Source: Actinomycetota bacterium
GTDB lineage: Bacteria > Actinomycetota > Thermoleophilia > Solirubrobacterales > Solirubrobacteraceae
Reading direction: 5' to 3'
Assembly (NCBI GenBank): GCA_016781085.1
Contig: JADDQZ010000046.1
Coordinates: forward strand, 1-44,348
Length of the DNA stretch: 44,348 bases
Shown piece after piece: positions 24,953-33,471 of the stretch. A model generated the notes under the pieces. It was not told where the DNA came from. It saw only the letters and a list, made by a program, of their open reading frames with translations, and ran no database searches. How positions within the stretch are numbered: the stretch's first letter is position 1; the number at the start of each line of letters is the position of its first letter. The position numbers were made by a program, and so were the translations under genes.

Positions 24953-26155
24953 ATGGACGACGCGACCCTCGAACGCTTCGCGGAGCTGATCGTGAGCTTC
25001 GGAGCCAACGTCCAGCCCGATCAGATCGTTTCCATCGCCTGCGAGCCCGGCAAGGAGCCGTTGGTCCGGGCAATCGCCGCCAGCGCCTACCGGCGCGGGG
25101 CCCGTTTCGTCGACGTCAGCTGGTTTGACCCGTGGGTCAAGCGCGCGCGCATCGAGTACGCGCGGGAAGAGACGCTCGATTACGTGCCGCCCTGGCTGGG
25201 GGAGCGTGTTCTGGCCCTCGGCGAACACCGAGCTGCGCGCATCGCCCTGTCCGGGCCAGCTGCGCTTGGGCTCTTGCAGGACCTCGATCCCGTCCGGGCG
25301 GGCCGCGACCGACTGCCAGCTGTCAAGGAAAGCGGCCAAGTGGTCTCGGATCGCACGACGAATTGGACGATCGCCCCATGCCCTACGCCGGCTTGGGCGC
25401 AGCTGGTGTATCCCCGGCTGGCACGCGACGCGGCGCTAGCGCGATTGGAGCGCGAGCTGCTGCACGTGTGTCGACTCGACGAGGACGACCCCGTGGCGGT
25501 CTGGCGTCGCCGCGCCGATCGGCTGGTGTCCGTCGCACAGCGACTGACCGCGCGGCGCTTTGATGCCATTCACTACGAGGGCCGCGGCACGGACCTCACC
25601 GTCGGGTTGCTGGCCAGCGGCACATGGCAGGCGGCGCGCTTTGAAACCGTCGACGGGATCGCGCACATGCCGAACATCCCCACCGAAGAAGTCTTCACCA
25701 GCCCCGATCCCCAGCGCGCCGACGGGCACGTGACGTCGACCAAGCCCTTGGTATTGATCGACGGCTCGGTCGTGCGCGGCTTGCGGGTGCGCTTCGAGGG
25801 TGGGAGGGCGGTGTCGATCGACGCCGAGGAAGGCGCGGAGACGTTGCGCACCGTCTGCGCCTCTGACGACGGCGCCGCCCGGCTTGGCGAGGTAGCGCTT
25901 GTCGACGGAGAAGGCCGCATCGGCGCGCTCGAAACCGTCTTCTACGACACGCTGCTCGACGAGAACGCCGCCAGTCACATCGCCTTCGGGCGCGGCTTCG
26001 AGTTCGTCGTTTCAGACGAGCGTGAGCGGGCCCGAGTGAACGAGAGCGCCTTGCACATCGACTTCATGATCGGCTCGCCGGAAATGACGGTCACGGGCAT
26101 CACGGCGGACGGTGAACGGGTCCCCGTGCTGGTGCAGGGAAGCTGGGCTTTCTAG
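24953..26155 (+). CDS. M29-family (thermophilic) aminopeptidase
   Basis: A 400-residue cytosolic metallopeptidase of family M29 (aminopeptidase T/S/PepS). The N-terminal domain begins at MDDATLERFAELIVSFGANVQP. The metal-binding C-terminal domain carries NIPTEEVFTSPD near residue 245, ALETVFYDTLLDENAASHIAFG near 323-340 and ALHIDFMIGSPEMTV near 364, which hold the Glu, His and Asp ligands of the family. It should remove N-terminal residues from peptides in the cytosol. The ORF track begins inside the upstream gene; ATG 24953 gives the standard family length. Confidence 0.88.
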   Translation: MDDATLERFAELIVSFGANVQPDQIVSIACEPGKEPLVRAIAASAYRRGARFVDVSWFDPWVKRARIEYAREETLDYVPPWLGERVLALGEHRAARIALSGPAALGLLQDLDPVRAGRDRLPAVKESGQVVSDRTTNWTIAPCPTPAWAQLVYPRLARDAALARLERELLHVCRLDEDDPVAVWRRRADRLVSVAQRLTARRFDAIHYEGRGTDLTVGLLASGTWQAARFETVDGIAHMPNIPTEEVFTSPDPQRADGHVTSTKPLVLIDGSVVRGLRVRFEGGRAVSIDAEEGAETLRTVCASDDGAARLGEVALVDGEGRIGALETVFYDTLLDENAASHIAFGRGFEFVVSDERERARVNESALHIDFMIGSPEMTVTGITADGERVPVLVQGSWAF

Positions 26156-26203
26156 AGGTGTAGCTCCCTGATCGCCCGCCGCTCGGCGCCCGTATAAGAA
26201 CTG

Positions 26204-27328
26204 ATGAGCAACGCGTTGCAGGCTTCGCTGTTTGATGCGCCGCTGGTGTCGCCGCCCGCGTCGTCCAGGACTTCTCGCCTGCTCGACGTCCAGCGCATCT
26301 ACCTCGAACCGGCCGTGTCCGACTACCAGCGCGGCCGCGAGATCCTCGAGCGTTTCCCGGAGGCCGAGCGGATAGAAGTTCCGTCGCACTGGAAGATCGA
26401 CGGCTTGCACGGAAATCCCGGCAACGTCGAGGACTGGCTGCGCATCAAGCGCGAGCTCCTGGTGCTCGGAGTCAAGAAAGGCGTGTCTTTCCGACCTAAC
26501 GGTCGCAGCAGCGACTTCATCGCTCCCTCACACGCGAACGGCTGCGCGATGGCGTGCTCGTACTGCTACGTCCCGCGGCGCAAGGGCTACGCCAACCCGA
26601 TCTCGGCTTTCGTCAACATCGAGCAGATGCTGCGCGCCACCGAGCGCCACGTCGGCCGCCAAGGAGTCAAGCCGCAGCCCAACCAGTGCGATCCGCACGC
26701 GTGGGTGTATGACATCGGCGAGAACAGCGACTGTTCCGTCGACGCCGCTATTTCTGACAACGTCCGCGACATCGTCGCGCTGTTTCGGGATCTGCCGACG
26801 GCCAAGGCGTCTTTTGCCACCAAGCACGTCAATCGGGACTTGCTGTCATACGACCCCCAGGGCCGCACGCGCATCCGCTTCAGCCTGATGCCGGCGGCCG
26901 TGTCACGCCGGCTGGACGTCCGTACCGATCCGATCGCCACGCGCATCGCCGCGATCAACGACTTCGTGGCGGCCGGCTACGAGGTGCACGTCAACTTCAG
27001 CCCAGTCGTCGTCTACGACGGCTGGCTCGAGGACTGGCGCGAGCTGCTTGAAGCGCTCGACGACGGCATCAGCCCTGCGGCCAAGGAGCAGCTCAAGGCC
27101 GAAGTGATCTTCCTCACCCACAACGACCGCCTGCACGAGACCAATCTCGGCTGGCATCCGCGCGGCGAGGAGCTGCTGTGGCGGCCCGAGCTCCAAGAGC
27201 GCAAGGTGTCGCAGACCGGGGGTCACAACCTCCGCTACCGCCGCGGGATGAAGGGCAAGATGGTTACAGAGCTCAAGCAGCTCATCGGCGAGCGCCTGCC
27301 TTATTGCCAGATCCGCTACGCCTTTTAG
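26204..27328 (+). CDS. spore photoproduct lyase family radical SAM protein
   Basis: A 374-residue radical SAM protein. Cys114, Cys118 and Cys121 form the CX3CX2C cluster motif in NGCAMACSYCYVPRRKGY. The flanking sequences (FATKHVNRDLLSY, RIRFSLMPAAVSRRLDVRT, HVNFSPVVVYDGW and the C-terminal LPYCQIRYAF) match the spore-photoproduct-lyase-family branch found in non-spore-forming bacteria. True SPL repairs the spore thymine dimer with SAM; whether this branch does the same is not established. The gene stands alone, with TATAAG 5 nt before the ATG. Whether the hydrogen-donor cysteine of Bacillus SPL has an equivalent needs an alignment. Confidence 0.87.
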   Translation: MSNALQASLFDAPLVSPPASSRTSRLLDVQRIYLEPAVSDYQRGREILERFPEAERIEVPSHWKIDGLHGNPGNVEDWLRIKRELLVLGVKKGVSFRPNGRSSDFIAPSHANGCAMACSYCYVPRRKGYANPISAFVNIEQMLRATERHVGRQGVKPQPNQCDPHAWVYDIGENSDCSVDAAISDNVRDIVALFRDLPTAKASFATKHVNRDLLSYDPQGRTRIRFSLMPAAVSRRLDVRTDPIATRIAAINDFVAAGYEVHVNFSPVVVYDGWLEDWRELLEALDDGISPAAKEQLKAEVIFLTHNDRLHETNLGWHPRGEELLWRPELQERKVSQTGGHNLRYRRGMKGKMVTELKQLIGERLPYCQIRYAF

Positions 27329-27375
27329 TAGCCGCCGTTCCCCGGGGCGATCTGGTCCCGTCGCCTGTCCCGCGC

Positions 27376-27381
27376 TAGCCT
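27376..27381 (+). promoter_or_regulatory. -10 box of the tRNA-Ser gene
   Basis: TAGCCT lies 12 nt before the first base of the tRNA, a normal distance for a tRNA promoter with a short 5' leader. A -35 box was not confidently seen. Confidence 0.4.
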
Positions 27382-27393
27382 TGCCGCCTTCCT

Positions 27394-27480
27394 GGAGAGG
27401 TGCCGGAGCGGCTGAACGGGCACGACTGGAAATCGTGTGACGGGGAAACTCGTCCGAGGGTTCGAATCCCTCTCTCTCCG
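27394..27480 (+). tRNA. tRNA-Ser (anticodon GGA)
   Basis: An 87-nt class II tRNA. The acceptor stem GGAGAGG pairs with TCTCTCC (one G-U), discriminator G at 27480. The anticodon stem CACGA/TCGTG holds the loop CTGGAAA with anticodon GGA, which reads UCC and UCU serine codons. The long variable arm GACGGGGAAACTCGTC and the T-arm GAGGG-TTCGAAT-CCCTC are both present. No CCA is encoded. Confidence 0.96.
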
Positions 27481-27610
27481 CTCGCTTTCGAGCCGAGCCG
27501 GAACCGCCCCGGGGCAGCCTTGAATCCGCCCGGTGTCGACGTCCTCGTCGAGCGTATCCCTGTGAGGTCGCAGGCCATGCGTCTTGGCTCCGCTAAGTTC
27601 TTAGTCTGAA

Positions 27611-27700
27611 GCGGGAGCTCGGGTGCCACCGGGCTGAGAAGGGGGCTGAGGGGCCTCCGACCGCATGAACCTGTCCGGGTAATGCCGGCGAAGGAATTCC
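27611..27700 (+). promoter_or_regulatory. TPP (thi-box) riboswitch
   Basis: The conserved elements occur in order: GGGTGCC, GGGCTGAGA, a variable P3 arm, CCGCATGAACCTG, then CCGGGTAATGCCGGCGAAGGA. The last element contains AAGGA, which is also the Shine-Dalgarno of the transporter gene starting 7 nt later, so ligand-stabilised P1 should hide it: translational repression by thiamine pyrophosphate is likely. TAAGTT (27594) and TAGTCT (27602) are possible -10 boxes. The ORF-track start at 27682 falls inside the aptamer and is not the real one. Confidence 0.93.
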
Positions 27701-27702
27701 GG

Positions 27703-29166
27703 ATGCTTGACACCCCCACGACCGTAATAACGCTTGTCGCCGTTCTGGCGTTCTTCGCCTGGATCGGCGCCCGCGTCGGCCGCGATCGCGATCTGGAGGA
27801 GTTCACGGTCGCGCGCGGGACGCAGAGCGGCACCACGCTCGGCTTGTCTTTCTTCGCGTCCGGCGTTGGTGCGTGGATCCTCTTCGCTCCCCCGGAGATC
27901 GGTTCGTCGATCGGGATTGTCGGCGTCTTCGGTTACGCCATCGCGGCGACGGTGCCGCTGCTCGGACTCGTCCTGGTGGGTGGCCGGTTGCGCCGCGTCA
28001 TGCCGGCGGGCCACAGCCTCATCGACTTCACGCGCTTTCGTTTCGGGCGCACCTTCCACGCGTACGTGCTCGGGGTCACGGTCCTGTTCATGGTCGTCGC
28101 GTTGTGCGCGGAGTTCACCGCGGCCGGCGCCGTGCTCGCACGCCTGTCCAGCGCCGACCCGCGGCTGGGGATCATCGCGCTTGCCGTCGTCACCGCCGCG
28201 TACACGGCCTATGGAGGTCTACGTGCGTCACTGGTGACCGATCGCTGGCAGTCGTACATGTTGTTTGCGCTTCTCGTGGTCGTCGGTGGCGCTGCACTGC
28301 AGAACCTGCCGTCGCTTCCGGAGCAGGGCGCGCGTCCGCTGCGCGAGGTCAACGGCCTTGGCATTCAGGTCGCGCTCACTTTGATCATCGCCGTCACGGC
28401 GCCGAACCTCCTGCACAACGGCTACTGGCAGCGGGTGTGGGCGGCGCGCGACCAGCGCTCGCTCGTGAGGGGAGCTGTGATTGGAGCCGCGACCCGGTTT
28501 CCGGTGGTGTTTCTCGCCGGACTCGTCGGCCTGCTGGCCGCCGAGGCGGCGGTGGAGCTCGGCACGCCGCCGGTGCCGTTCTTCGCGCTGCTGGGCGACC
28601 CTCCGGCGTGGGTGCTCGTCGCGGCGCTGCTGTTGACGGTCGCCTTGTCCGCATCGACTGTCGACACGCTCCAGAACGGGCTGGCCGCTGCGGTGGTGAC
28701 TGAGCGTCCCGACATGGGGCTCATCGGCGCGCGGATCGCGACGGTCCTCTTGACCATCCCGGCGGTCGTCGTGGCCTTCCAGGGCTTCTCGGTCCTGCGC
28801 CTGTTCCTGATCGCGGATCTGCTCGCTGCCGCGACGGTGGTTCCGGCGCTGCTCGGGTTGTGGCCGCGGACAACGTCAGCGGGCGCAATCGCCGGCGCTG
28901 TTGCCGGCCTGGTGGGCGCCGTCGCCTACGGCCTCGTAACCCTGGGTTCGCTTTCGGCCGCGCTCGCGCTTGCTACCTTCGCCGAGGGACCGGCGCTCGG
29001 ACCGTTCGCGAGCGCGCTTGCCGCTTCTGCGCTCGTCACCGTTGTCGTCTCGCTTGTGGGTGGGCGCGATTCGGATCTGTCGGGCCTCGAGCGGGTCGAA
29101 GGTCTGGACGACCGCGAGCTGGCCGTCGGCGAACCCGGGGAGCCTGCGCGCCAAGCCGCCGTATGA
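27703..29166 (+). CDS. sodium:solute symporter under TPP riboswitch control (ThiV-like candidate)
   Basis: A 487-residue polytopic protein of the sodium:solute symporter (SSS, PanF-like) family with about 13 hydrophobic segments; GLSFFASGVGAWILFAPPEIG near residue 46 and APNLLHNGYWQRVWAARDQRS near 230 are typical SSS regions. The ATG at 27703 has AAGGA upstream inside the TPP riboswitch. SSS carriers under thi-box control (ThiV) have been predicted to import thiamine precursors, so the cargo is probably thiamine, a precursor or a thiamine breakdown product. The last codons overlap the next gene (ATGA), the first of three such couplings in this operon. The C-terminal 30 residues are acidic and soluble. 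Confidence 0.85.
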   Translation: MLDTPTTVITLVAVLAFFAWIGARVGRDRDLEEFTVARGTQSGTTLGLSFFASGVGAWILFAPPEIGSSIGIVGVFGYAIAATVPLLGLVLVGGRLRRVMPAGHSLIDFTRFRFGRTFHAYVLGVTVLFMVVALCAEFTAAGAVLARLSSADPRLGIIALAVVTAAYTAYGGLRASLVTDRWQSYMLFALLVVVGGAALQNLPSLPEQGARPLREVNGLGIQVALTLIIAVTAPNLLHNGYWQRVWAARDQRSLVRGAVIGAATRFPVVFLAGLVGLLAAEAAVELGTPPVPFFALLGDPPAWVLVAALLLTVALSASTVDTLQNGLAAAVVTERPDMGLIGARIATVLLTIPAVVVAFQGFSVLRLFLIADLLAAATVVPALLGLWPRTTSAGAIAGAVAGLVGAVAYGLVTLGSLSAALALATFAEGPALGPFASALAASALVTVVVSLVGGRDSDLSGLERVEGLDDRELAVGEPGEPARQAAV

Positions 29167-30308
29167 ATGAGCTAGACGCTCGCATCCAGTCCTTCATCGA
29201 GGCGCCCGGCGACCCCGGTCCGGGCGCCCTGGAGGCCCGCTTCAACGCGCTGGCGCTGGAGCTGTTCGCCGACCAATACGAGCGCAACGCGGCCTACCGG
29301 CGCTTCTGTCGCGCTCGGCGTGCCGAGCCTGGGCGCCTACGATCGTGGTGGGAGATCCCCGCAGTTCCGCTGAAAGCCTTCAAGGAGCTGACGCTGGCGT
29401 GCGAGCCGCCGGAAACCGCTGCCGCGGTGTTCATGACCAGCGGAAGCACCGATCCGGCGCGACGCGGACGTAATTACCATCCGCACCTGCGGCTGTACGA
29501 CGCTTCACTGCGAGCGAACTTCGGTGAGTGGTTCCTCCCGGACCGCGAGCGAATGCGCCTGCTCGTGCTCAATCAGCCAGCCGACCAGCAGCCCAACTCG
29601 TCGCTGGCGTACTTCCTGACACGGCTGTTCGACTTCTATGGCGCCTCGGGAAGCGGGTTCTTCATCGGCGAGTCAGGCTTGCACCTCGACTCCCTCGTCG
29701 ACGAGTTGCGCCGAGCCGAAGAAGGCGGCGAGGCGGTTGGGCTGCTGGGCACGTCCTTCGCCTATGTTCACCTTCTGGACGCGCTCCGCGCTGCCGGCCT
29801 GAGCTTTCGCTTGCCGGAGGGAAGCCGGCTGCTCGACACGGGCGGCTTCAAGGGACGCTCGCGCGAGGTGTCTTCCGCGGAACTGCTCGCGCTGTTCGAT
29901 GAGCATCTGGGCATCCCGGCACCTCTCGCAGTCAACTACTACGGGATGACGGAAATCAGCACGCAGTACTACGACCACTCGCTGCGCAGCTTCGTCCAGG
30001 GCTCGACCGCGGAGCCGCGTCACAAGACGGTTCCGCATTGGGCGCGGATCGCGATAATCGATCCTGGAACACGCGAACCGGTGGGGCCCGGAGAGCGCGG
30101 GCTGATCGTGCACTTCGACCTGGCCAATCGGGGCTCTTGCCTCGCCGTGATGGCGGAGGACATCGGGCATGCCGTTCGTGCCGGGACGGCCGGGCCGCAG
30201 GACCCGGGCGGCTTCGTGTTGCACGGACGCGCCGCCGGTACGGAAGCCCGCGGCTGCTCGATCACGCTCGACGAGCTGCTTGCCGCAAACGCGGGGGCGC
30301 GCGCATGA
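29163..30308 (+). CDS. LuxE-like acyl-protein synthetase
   Basis: A 381-residue adenylating enzyme of the LuxE/acyl-protein synthetase family. FMTSGSTDPARRG near residue 90 is the ATP/AMP-binding loop, LLDTGGFKGRSREVS near 222 and VNYYGMTEISTQYYD near 258 are the family's core motifs, and IVHFDLANRGSCLAVMAEDIG near 316 contains a cysteine roughly where LuxE carries its acyl-accepting Cys (to be checked by alignment). LuxE activates a free carboxylic acid as acyl-AMP and passes the acyl group on as a thioester for LuxC. ATG 29163 overlaps the symporter stop (ATGA). Luciferase genes are absent here, so the substrate need not be a fatty acid. Confidence 0.85.
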   Translation: MNELDARIQSFIEAPGDPGPGALEARFNALALELFADQYERNAAYRRFCRARRAEPGRLRSWWEIPAVPLKAFKELTLACEPPETAAAVFMTSGSTDPARRGRNYHPHLRLYDASLRANFGEWFLPDRERMRLLVLNQPADQQPNSSLAYFLTRLFDFYGASGSGFFIGESGLHLDSLVDELRRAEEGGEAVGLLGTSFAYVHLLDALRAAGLSFRLPEGSRLLDTGGFKGRSREVSSAELLALFDEHLGIPAPLAVNYYGMTEISTQYYDHSLRSFVQGSTAEPRHKTVPHWARIAIIDPGTREPVGPGERGLIVHFDLANRGSCLAVMAEDIGHAVRAGTAGPQDPGGFVLHGRAAGTEARGCSITLDELLAANAGARA

Positions 30309-31813
30309 GCTCGGTGGTCGTAGCGACAGAGCCGACCCGTGACCTTCAGACCATCGATGGGTTCTTCCTGCCGCAGCTCAGCGAGGAGGAGCTCGCAGAG
30401 CTCGACTGGACGACGCAGAGCTTCGCGGGAGCGGAGCTGCGAATGCCGGTCGTGACGCCGGCTCTCGTCCAAGTGGTCGCTGAGCGGCTGGTCGCCGCTC
30501 AGGCGGAGTTCCTCGCCGATCGTCCTGTGATGGAGATCGCCGACGTGGTCGGCCGCGCGATGAGCCGCTGGTACGACGCGGAATATGCGCCGCGCCGGCT
30601 CGCTGAGGCCCTACTGCCAGAAATCACGGGATACGCCCCGGAGATGGTCCGGCGCGGCCTGCGCCCCTACATGAAGACATTCCGTCGCGATCGCCTGTTG
30701 CGGTTCCTGGCGCAGGATTTCGAGAACCCGTTGGTCCTTGACGGCTTCCAGCCCAATCGCGCGGGCGGTCGCTCCCGCGCGTTCGGCCCGCGCCTCACGA
30801 CGCAGATCTTCGCCGGCAACGTTCCCGGGCTGCCCGCCTGGAACATGATCTGCGCGCTTCTCGTCAAGTCCGCGACACTTGGCAAGTCCTCTTCGCAGGA
30901 ACCGCTGTTCGGCGTCCTGGTCGCGGCGAGCATCGCTGAAGAGGACCCCGGACTCGGCCGTTGCCTCGCCGTCTTGAATTGGCGTGGCGGTGAGGATGAC
31001 GTCGAACGTGCGGCCTTTGAGCGCGCCGACGCCGTGACCGCGACCGGAGGCGTCCGTGCTGTGGAGAGCATCGCCCGACGGGTTCCCGTCGGCGTTCCGT
31101 TCGTCGCATATGGCCACAAGGTGTCGTTCGGTGTGATCGGTCACGAGGCTCTGGCGCTGAACCGCTACGCCGACACGGCCCGGCGTGTCGCCCAGGACGT
31201 CTCCCAGTACGACCAGCAGGGATGCCTCTCGCCGCACGCGGTCTTCGTCGAGCGCAACGGCGCCGTCGACCCGCGGACCTTTGCGGCAGCGCTGGCAGCG
31301 GAGATGGCCCGGTTCGAGCGGGACCGGCCGCGCGCGGTGATCTCCCTCGAGGAGAGCGTCGCCATAGAGGACGTGCGGTCTGGGTACGAATTCCGCGCAT
31401 ACGAGGATCCCGACGCGACGCACGTCCATGCGAGCGCCGACGGCACGGCGTGGACGGTCGTCTACGAGGAACGTCCGGAGCGGTTCGAGCTCTCGCCGCT
31501 CAACCGCGTCGTCCGCGTTCACCCCATCGACGACATCGCCGAGATCGAACGCCGCTTGGCTCCGTTGCGAAGACATCTGCAGACCGCGGGCATCGCCTGC
31601 GCGCCCGACCGCGCCGGTTCCTGGGCCGACCTGCTCGGTCGCTGCGGCGTCGATCGCGTATGTGCGGTGGGGCAGATGCCGCAGCCGGCAGCCGGCTGGC
31701 ACCACGACGGGCGAGGGAGCCTCGCGTCCCTCGTCCGCTGGGTCGACATCGAAGGCGCAGCAGAGACGGAGTTCGAGCGCTACGACCCCGAGTGGACCGC
31801 TCCACGCCCATGA
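30305..31813 (+). CDS. LuxC-like acyl reductase
   Basis: A 502-residue protein of the LuxC/acyl-CoA reductase branch of the aldehyde dehydrogenase superfamily. TQIFAGNVPGLPAWNMICALLVKSATLGKSSSQEP near residue 160-195 is the cofactor-binding part, and QQGCLSPH with Cys307 is the catalytic site. It should reduce an acyl-thioester (handed over by the LuxE partner) to an aldehyde with NAD(P)H. ATG 30305 overlaps the luxE-like stop (ATGA), so both are made together. Length is slightly above that of LuxC because of an N-terminal stretch of about 20 residues. Confidence 0.86.
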   Translation: MSSVVVATEPTRDLQTIDGFFLPQLSEEELAELDWTTQSFAGAELRMPVVTPALVQVVAERLVAAQAEFLADRPVMEIADVVGRAMSRWYDAEYAPRRLAEALLPEITGYAPEMVRRGLRPYMKTFRRDRLLRFLAQDFENPLVLDGFQPNRAGGRSRAFGPRLTTQIFAGNVPGLPAWNMICALLVKSATLGKSSSQEPLFGVLVAASIAEEDPGLGRCLAVLNWRGGEDDVERAAFERADAVTATGGVRAVESIARRVPVGVPFVAYGHKVSFGVIGHEALALNRYADTARRVAQDVSQYDQQGCLSPHAVFVERNGAVDPRTFAAALAAEMARFERDRPRAVISLEESVAIEDVRSGYEFRAYEDPDATHVHASADGTAWTVVYEERPERFELSPLNRVVRVHPIDDIAEIERRLAPLRRHLQTAGIACAPDRAGSWADLLGRCGVDRVCAVGQMPQPAAGWHHDGRGSLASLVRWVDIEGAAETEFERYDPEWTAPRP

Positions 31814-32643
31814 GCGGGACGCAAGTTCCGCCACCCGGTCCTACCGCGGCACGCCCGCTCCCGCTCGGGTCCAGCGACATGCTCGCCGATCGCGTGGCCC
31901 TCGTCACAGGGGCGAGCAGAGGGATCGGAGCGACCATCGCCCGAGCGCTGGCCGCGCACGGCGCCACCGTGGCGGTCAACTACCTGAGTCGGCACGACCG
32001 CGCGCAGGAGGTCGTGTCGGAGATCCGTGCCGGCGGCGGTCGCGCCGAAGCCTTCGCGGCCGACGTCACCGACGCGGCAGCGGTTTCCGCCATGGCGGCG
32101 AGGGTCAGTGAGCGCTTCGGTCCGGTCAACCTCCTGGTCAACAACGCGCTCCGCGAGTACCGCTTTGACCCGCTCGCCCGCCGCACCGCCTGGGACATCC
32201 CCTGGGAGCATTACGAGCGCCAGTTCGAGGGCAGCCTCGGCGGGGCATTCAACGCTTGCCGTGCCGTCATGCCCGGCATGCGCGACGCCGGCGACGGGCG
32301 CATCGTCAACCTCGTCACCGACCTCATCGAGCGACCCAGCATCGGCTACCACGATTACACGACTGCCAAGGCGGCGCTTCTCGGTTTCTCGCGCAACCTC
32401 GCCGCTGACCTCGGCCCGTTCGGCATCACGGTCAACTGCGTCGCTCCTGGGTTGGTCCACCCGACGGATGCGAGCAACCGGACCACCGACCAGCAACGCG
32501 ACGAGCTCGAAGTGGTAACGCCGCTCCGCCGTCTCGCCAGTCCCGAGGACGTCGCCGGGGCGATTCTCTACTTCGCCAGTCCTTGGTCGTCGTTCGTGAC
32601 GGGGGCCTGCCTGTTCGTCGACGGTGGGCTCGTGATGCGCTGA
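31810..32643 (+). CDS. SDR-family reductase (FabG-like), last gene of the TPP-controlled operon
   Basis: A 277-residue SDR. After a Pro-rich 25-residue N-terminus come VTGASRGIGATIA (cofactor loop), AVNYLSRHDRA (a basic region suggesting NADPH), LVNNAL and the active site HDYTTAK; the usual catalytic Ser 13 residues before Tyr is Thr here (VTDLIERPS). The C-terminus TGACLFVDGG is typical FabG-like. ATG 31810 overlaps the luxC-like stop (ATGA). In context it would reduce the aldehyde made by the LuxC-like enzyme to an alcohol, but other oxo-substrates are possible. Confidence 0.83.
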   Translation: MSGTQVPPPGPTAARPLPLGSSDMLADRVALVTGASRGIGATIARALAAHGATVAVNYLSRHDRAQEVVSEIRAGGGRAEAFAADVTDAAAVSAMAARVSERFGPVNLLVNNALREYRFDPLARRTAWDIPWEHYERQFEGSLGGAFNACRAVMPGMRDAGDGRIVNLVTDLIERPSIGYHDYTTAKAALLGFSRNLAADLGPFGITVNCVAPGLVHPTDASNRTTDQQRDELEVVTPLRRLASPEDVAGAILYFASPWSSFVTGACLFVDGGLVMR

Positions 32644-32645
32644 CA

Positions 32646-32714
32646 GGCCGGCCGTAGGCCTTCACCAGCAGCGGCGGCGGCTCTTCCGCCGAGAACCCAT
32701 GGCCACGGCCGGCC
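32646..32714. terminator. nested inverted repeats between convergent operons
   Basis: A perfect 10-bp inverted repeat (GGCCGGCCGT at 32646 and ACGGCCGGCC at 32705) encloses a smaller hairpin CGGCGG-CTCTT-CCGCCG at 32675-32691. It sits between the SDR stop and the cbtA stop and has no T-tract; bidirectional termination is likely. Confidence 0.5.
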
Positions 32715-32748
32715 GGCTCGAGCAGGAGTTCCACGGTCGTCGTCGCTC

Positions 32749-33471
32749 TTACCTGTCGCGAAGAACGCCGTCGGCCAGTGCCCCGAACCCGAGGCCGATG
32801 GCCAGCCAGATGGTGCCGCCCACGGCAAGCGAGGCGATTCGGAAGTCGTACAACACCTCGGCAGGGAAGGTGGCCGGGGCTGCCTCGGCCGACGGGAGGA
32901 TCGCCTGAGCGATCGCGACGAGGACGACGAAGACCGCCGCGGCGACGATCGAGGCGTTCCACGGTCCCAGCCGGTTGAGACACTGGCGGCGAATCCGGCT
33001 TGCAGCGATGAGCGCGATGACCGTCACGGCGATCATCGCGATGAACAGCAGACTCCGCGCCTCGATCGTGTCAGCCCCGCCGATGCCCGGCGGATTCGGC
33101 GGATACTTCGTGAAGGGCACCAGCGACACCGCCAGGAAAGCCAGCGCTGCGAGCACGGCAGACGTCGCCCGCGCTCCAGCCGACGACACACGCCCGTAGG
33201 CATACGCGAACACCAACGCGAACAGGCCGCCCATGGCCACCGAGACCAGCACAGTGCCGGTGAGCAACCCGAGCGTCGCCTGCACATTCCGGCTGACGGG
33301 CGCCGGCACGACTTCCGGGTCGGTGCCCTCAGCGAAGTCGATCCCGCGCTGCAGTTGCGGTTCACCCACCAGGTAGGCGACCACGAACGCCAGCACGCCG
33401 GCCGCCACGCCCGCCGCCATCCCTCTCACCAGGAGGGCGCGCACCGTCGCGCCGCCTGAAGTCAATGGCAC
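32749..33471 (-). CDS. cbtA: CbtA-family cobalt transporter subunit
   Basis: A 240-residue membrane protein with about six hydrophobic segments, matching the CbtA family: VRALLVRGMAAGVAAGVLAF at the N-terminus, SLVPFTKYPPNPPGIG near residue 115 (the characteristic Pro-rich loop) and YDFRIASLAVGGTIWLAIGLGFG at the C-terminus. CbtAB are B12-regulated, predicted cobalt importers. The GTG at 33471 overlaps the end of cbtB by 10 nt, so the two are translationally coupled. Both are behind the minus-strand cobalamin riboswitch, as expected for genes that supply cobalt for the neighbouring cob operons. Confidence 0.88.
   Translation of the reverse strand: MPLTSGGATVRALLVRGMAAGVAAGVLAFVVAYLVGEPQLQRGIDFAEGTDPEVVPAPVSRNVQATLGLLTGTVLVSVAMGGLFALVFAYAYGRVSSAGARATSAVLAALAFLAVSLVPFTKYPPNPPGIGGADTIEARSLLFIAMIAVTVIALIAASRIRRQCLNRLGPWNASIVAAAVFVVLVAIAQAILPSAEAAPATFPAEVLYDFRIASLAVGGTIWLAIGLGFGALADGVLRDR

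Noticed and set aside
27682-27702. ATG start of the symporter given by the ORF track
   Set aside because: It lies inside the conserved 3' part of the TPP aptamer; ATG 27703 with AAGGA upstream is the real start.
27375-27836. 153-residue minus-strand ORF
   Set aside because: It is antisense to tRNA-Ser and the TPP riboswitch; its ERGIRTLGRVSPSHDFQSC-type stretch is the well-known spurious translation of the reverse strand of a serine tRNA.
30611-31834. 407-residue minus-strand ORF
   Set aside because: Shadow of the luxC-like gene; no recognisable motifs.
29163-32643. Bioluminescence (lux) operon
   Set aside because: LuxE- and LuxC-like genes are present but luxA, luxB and luxD are not, and the control element is a TPP riboswitch.
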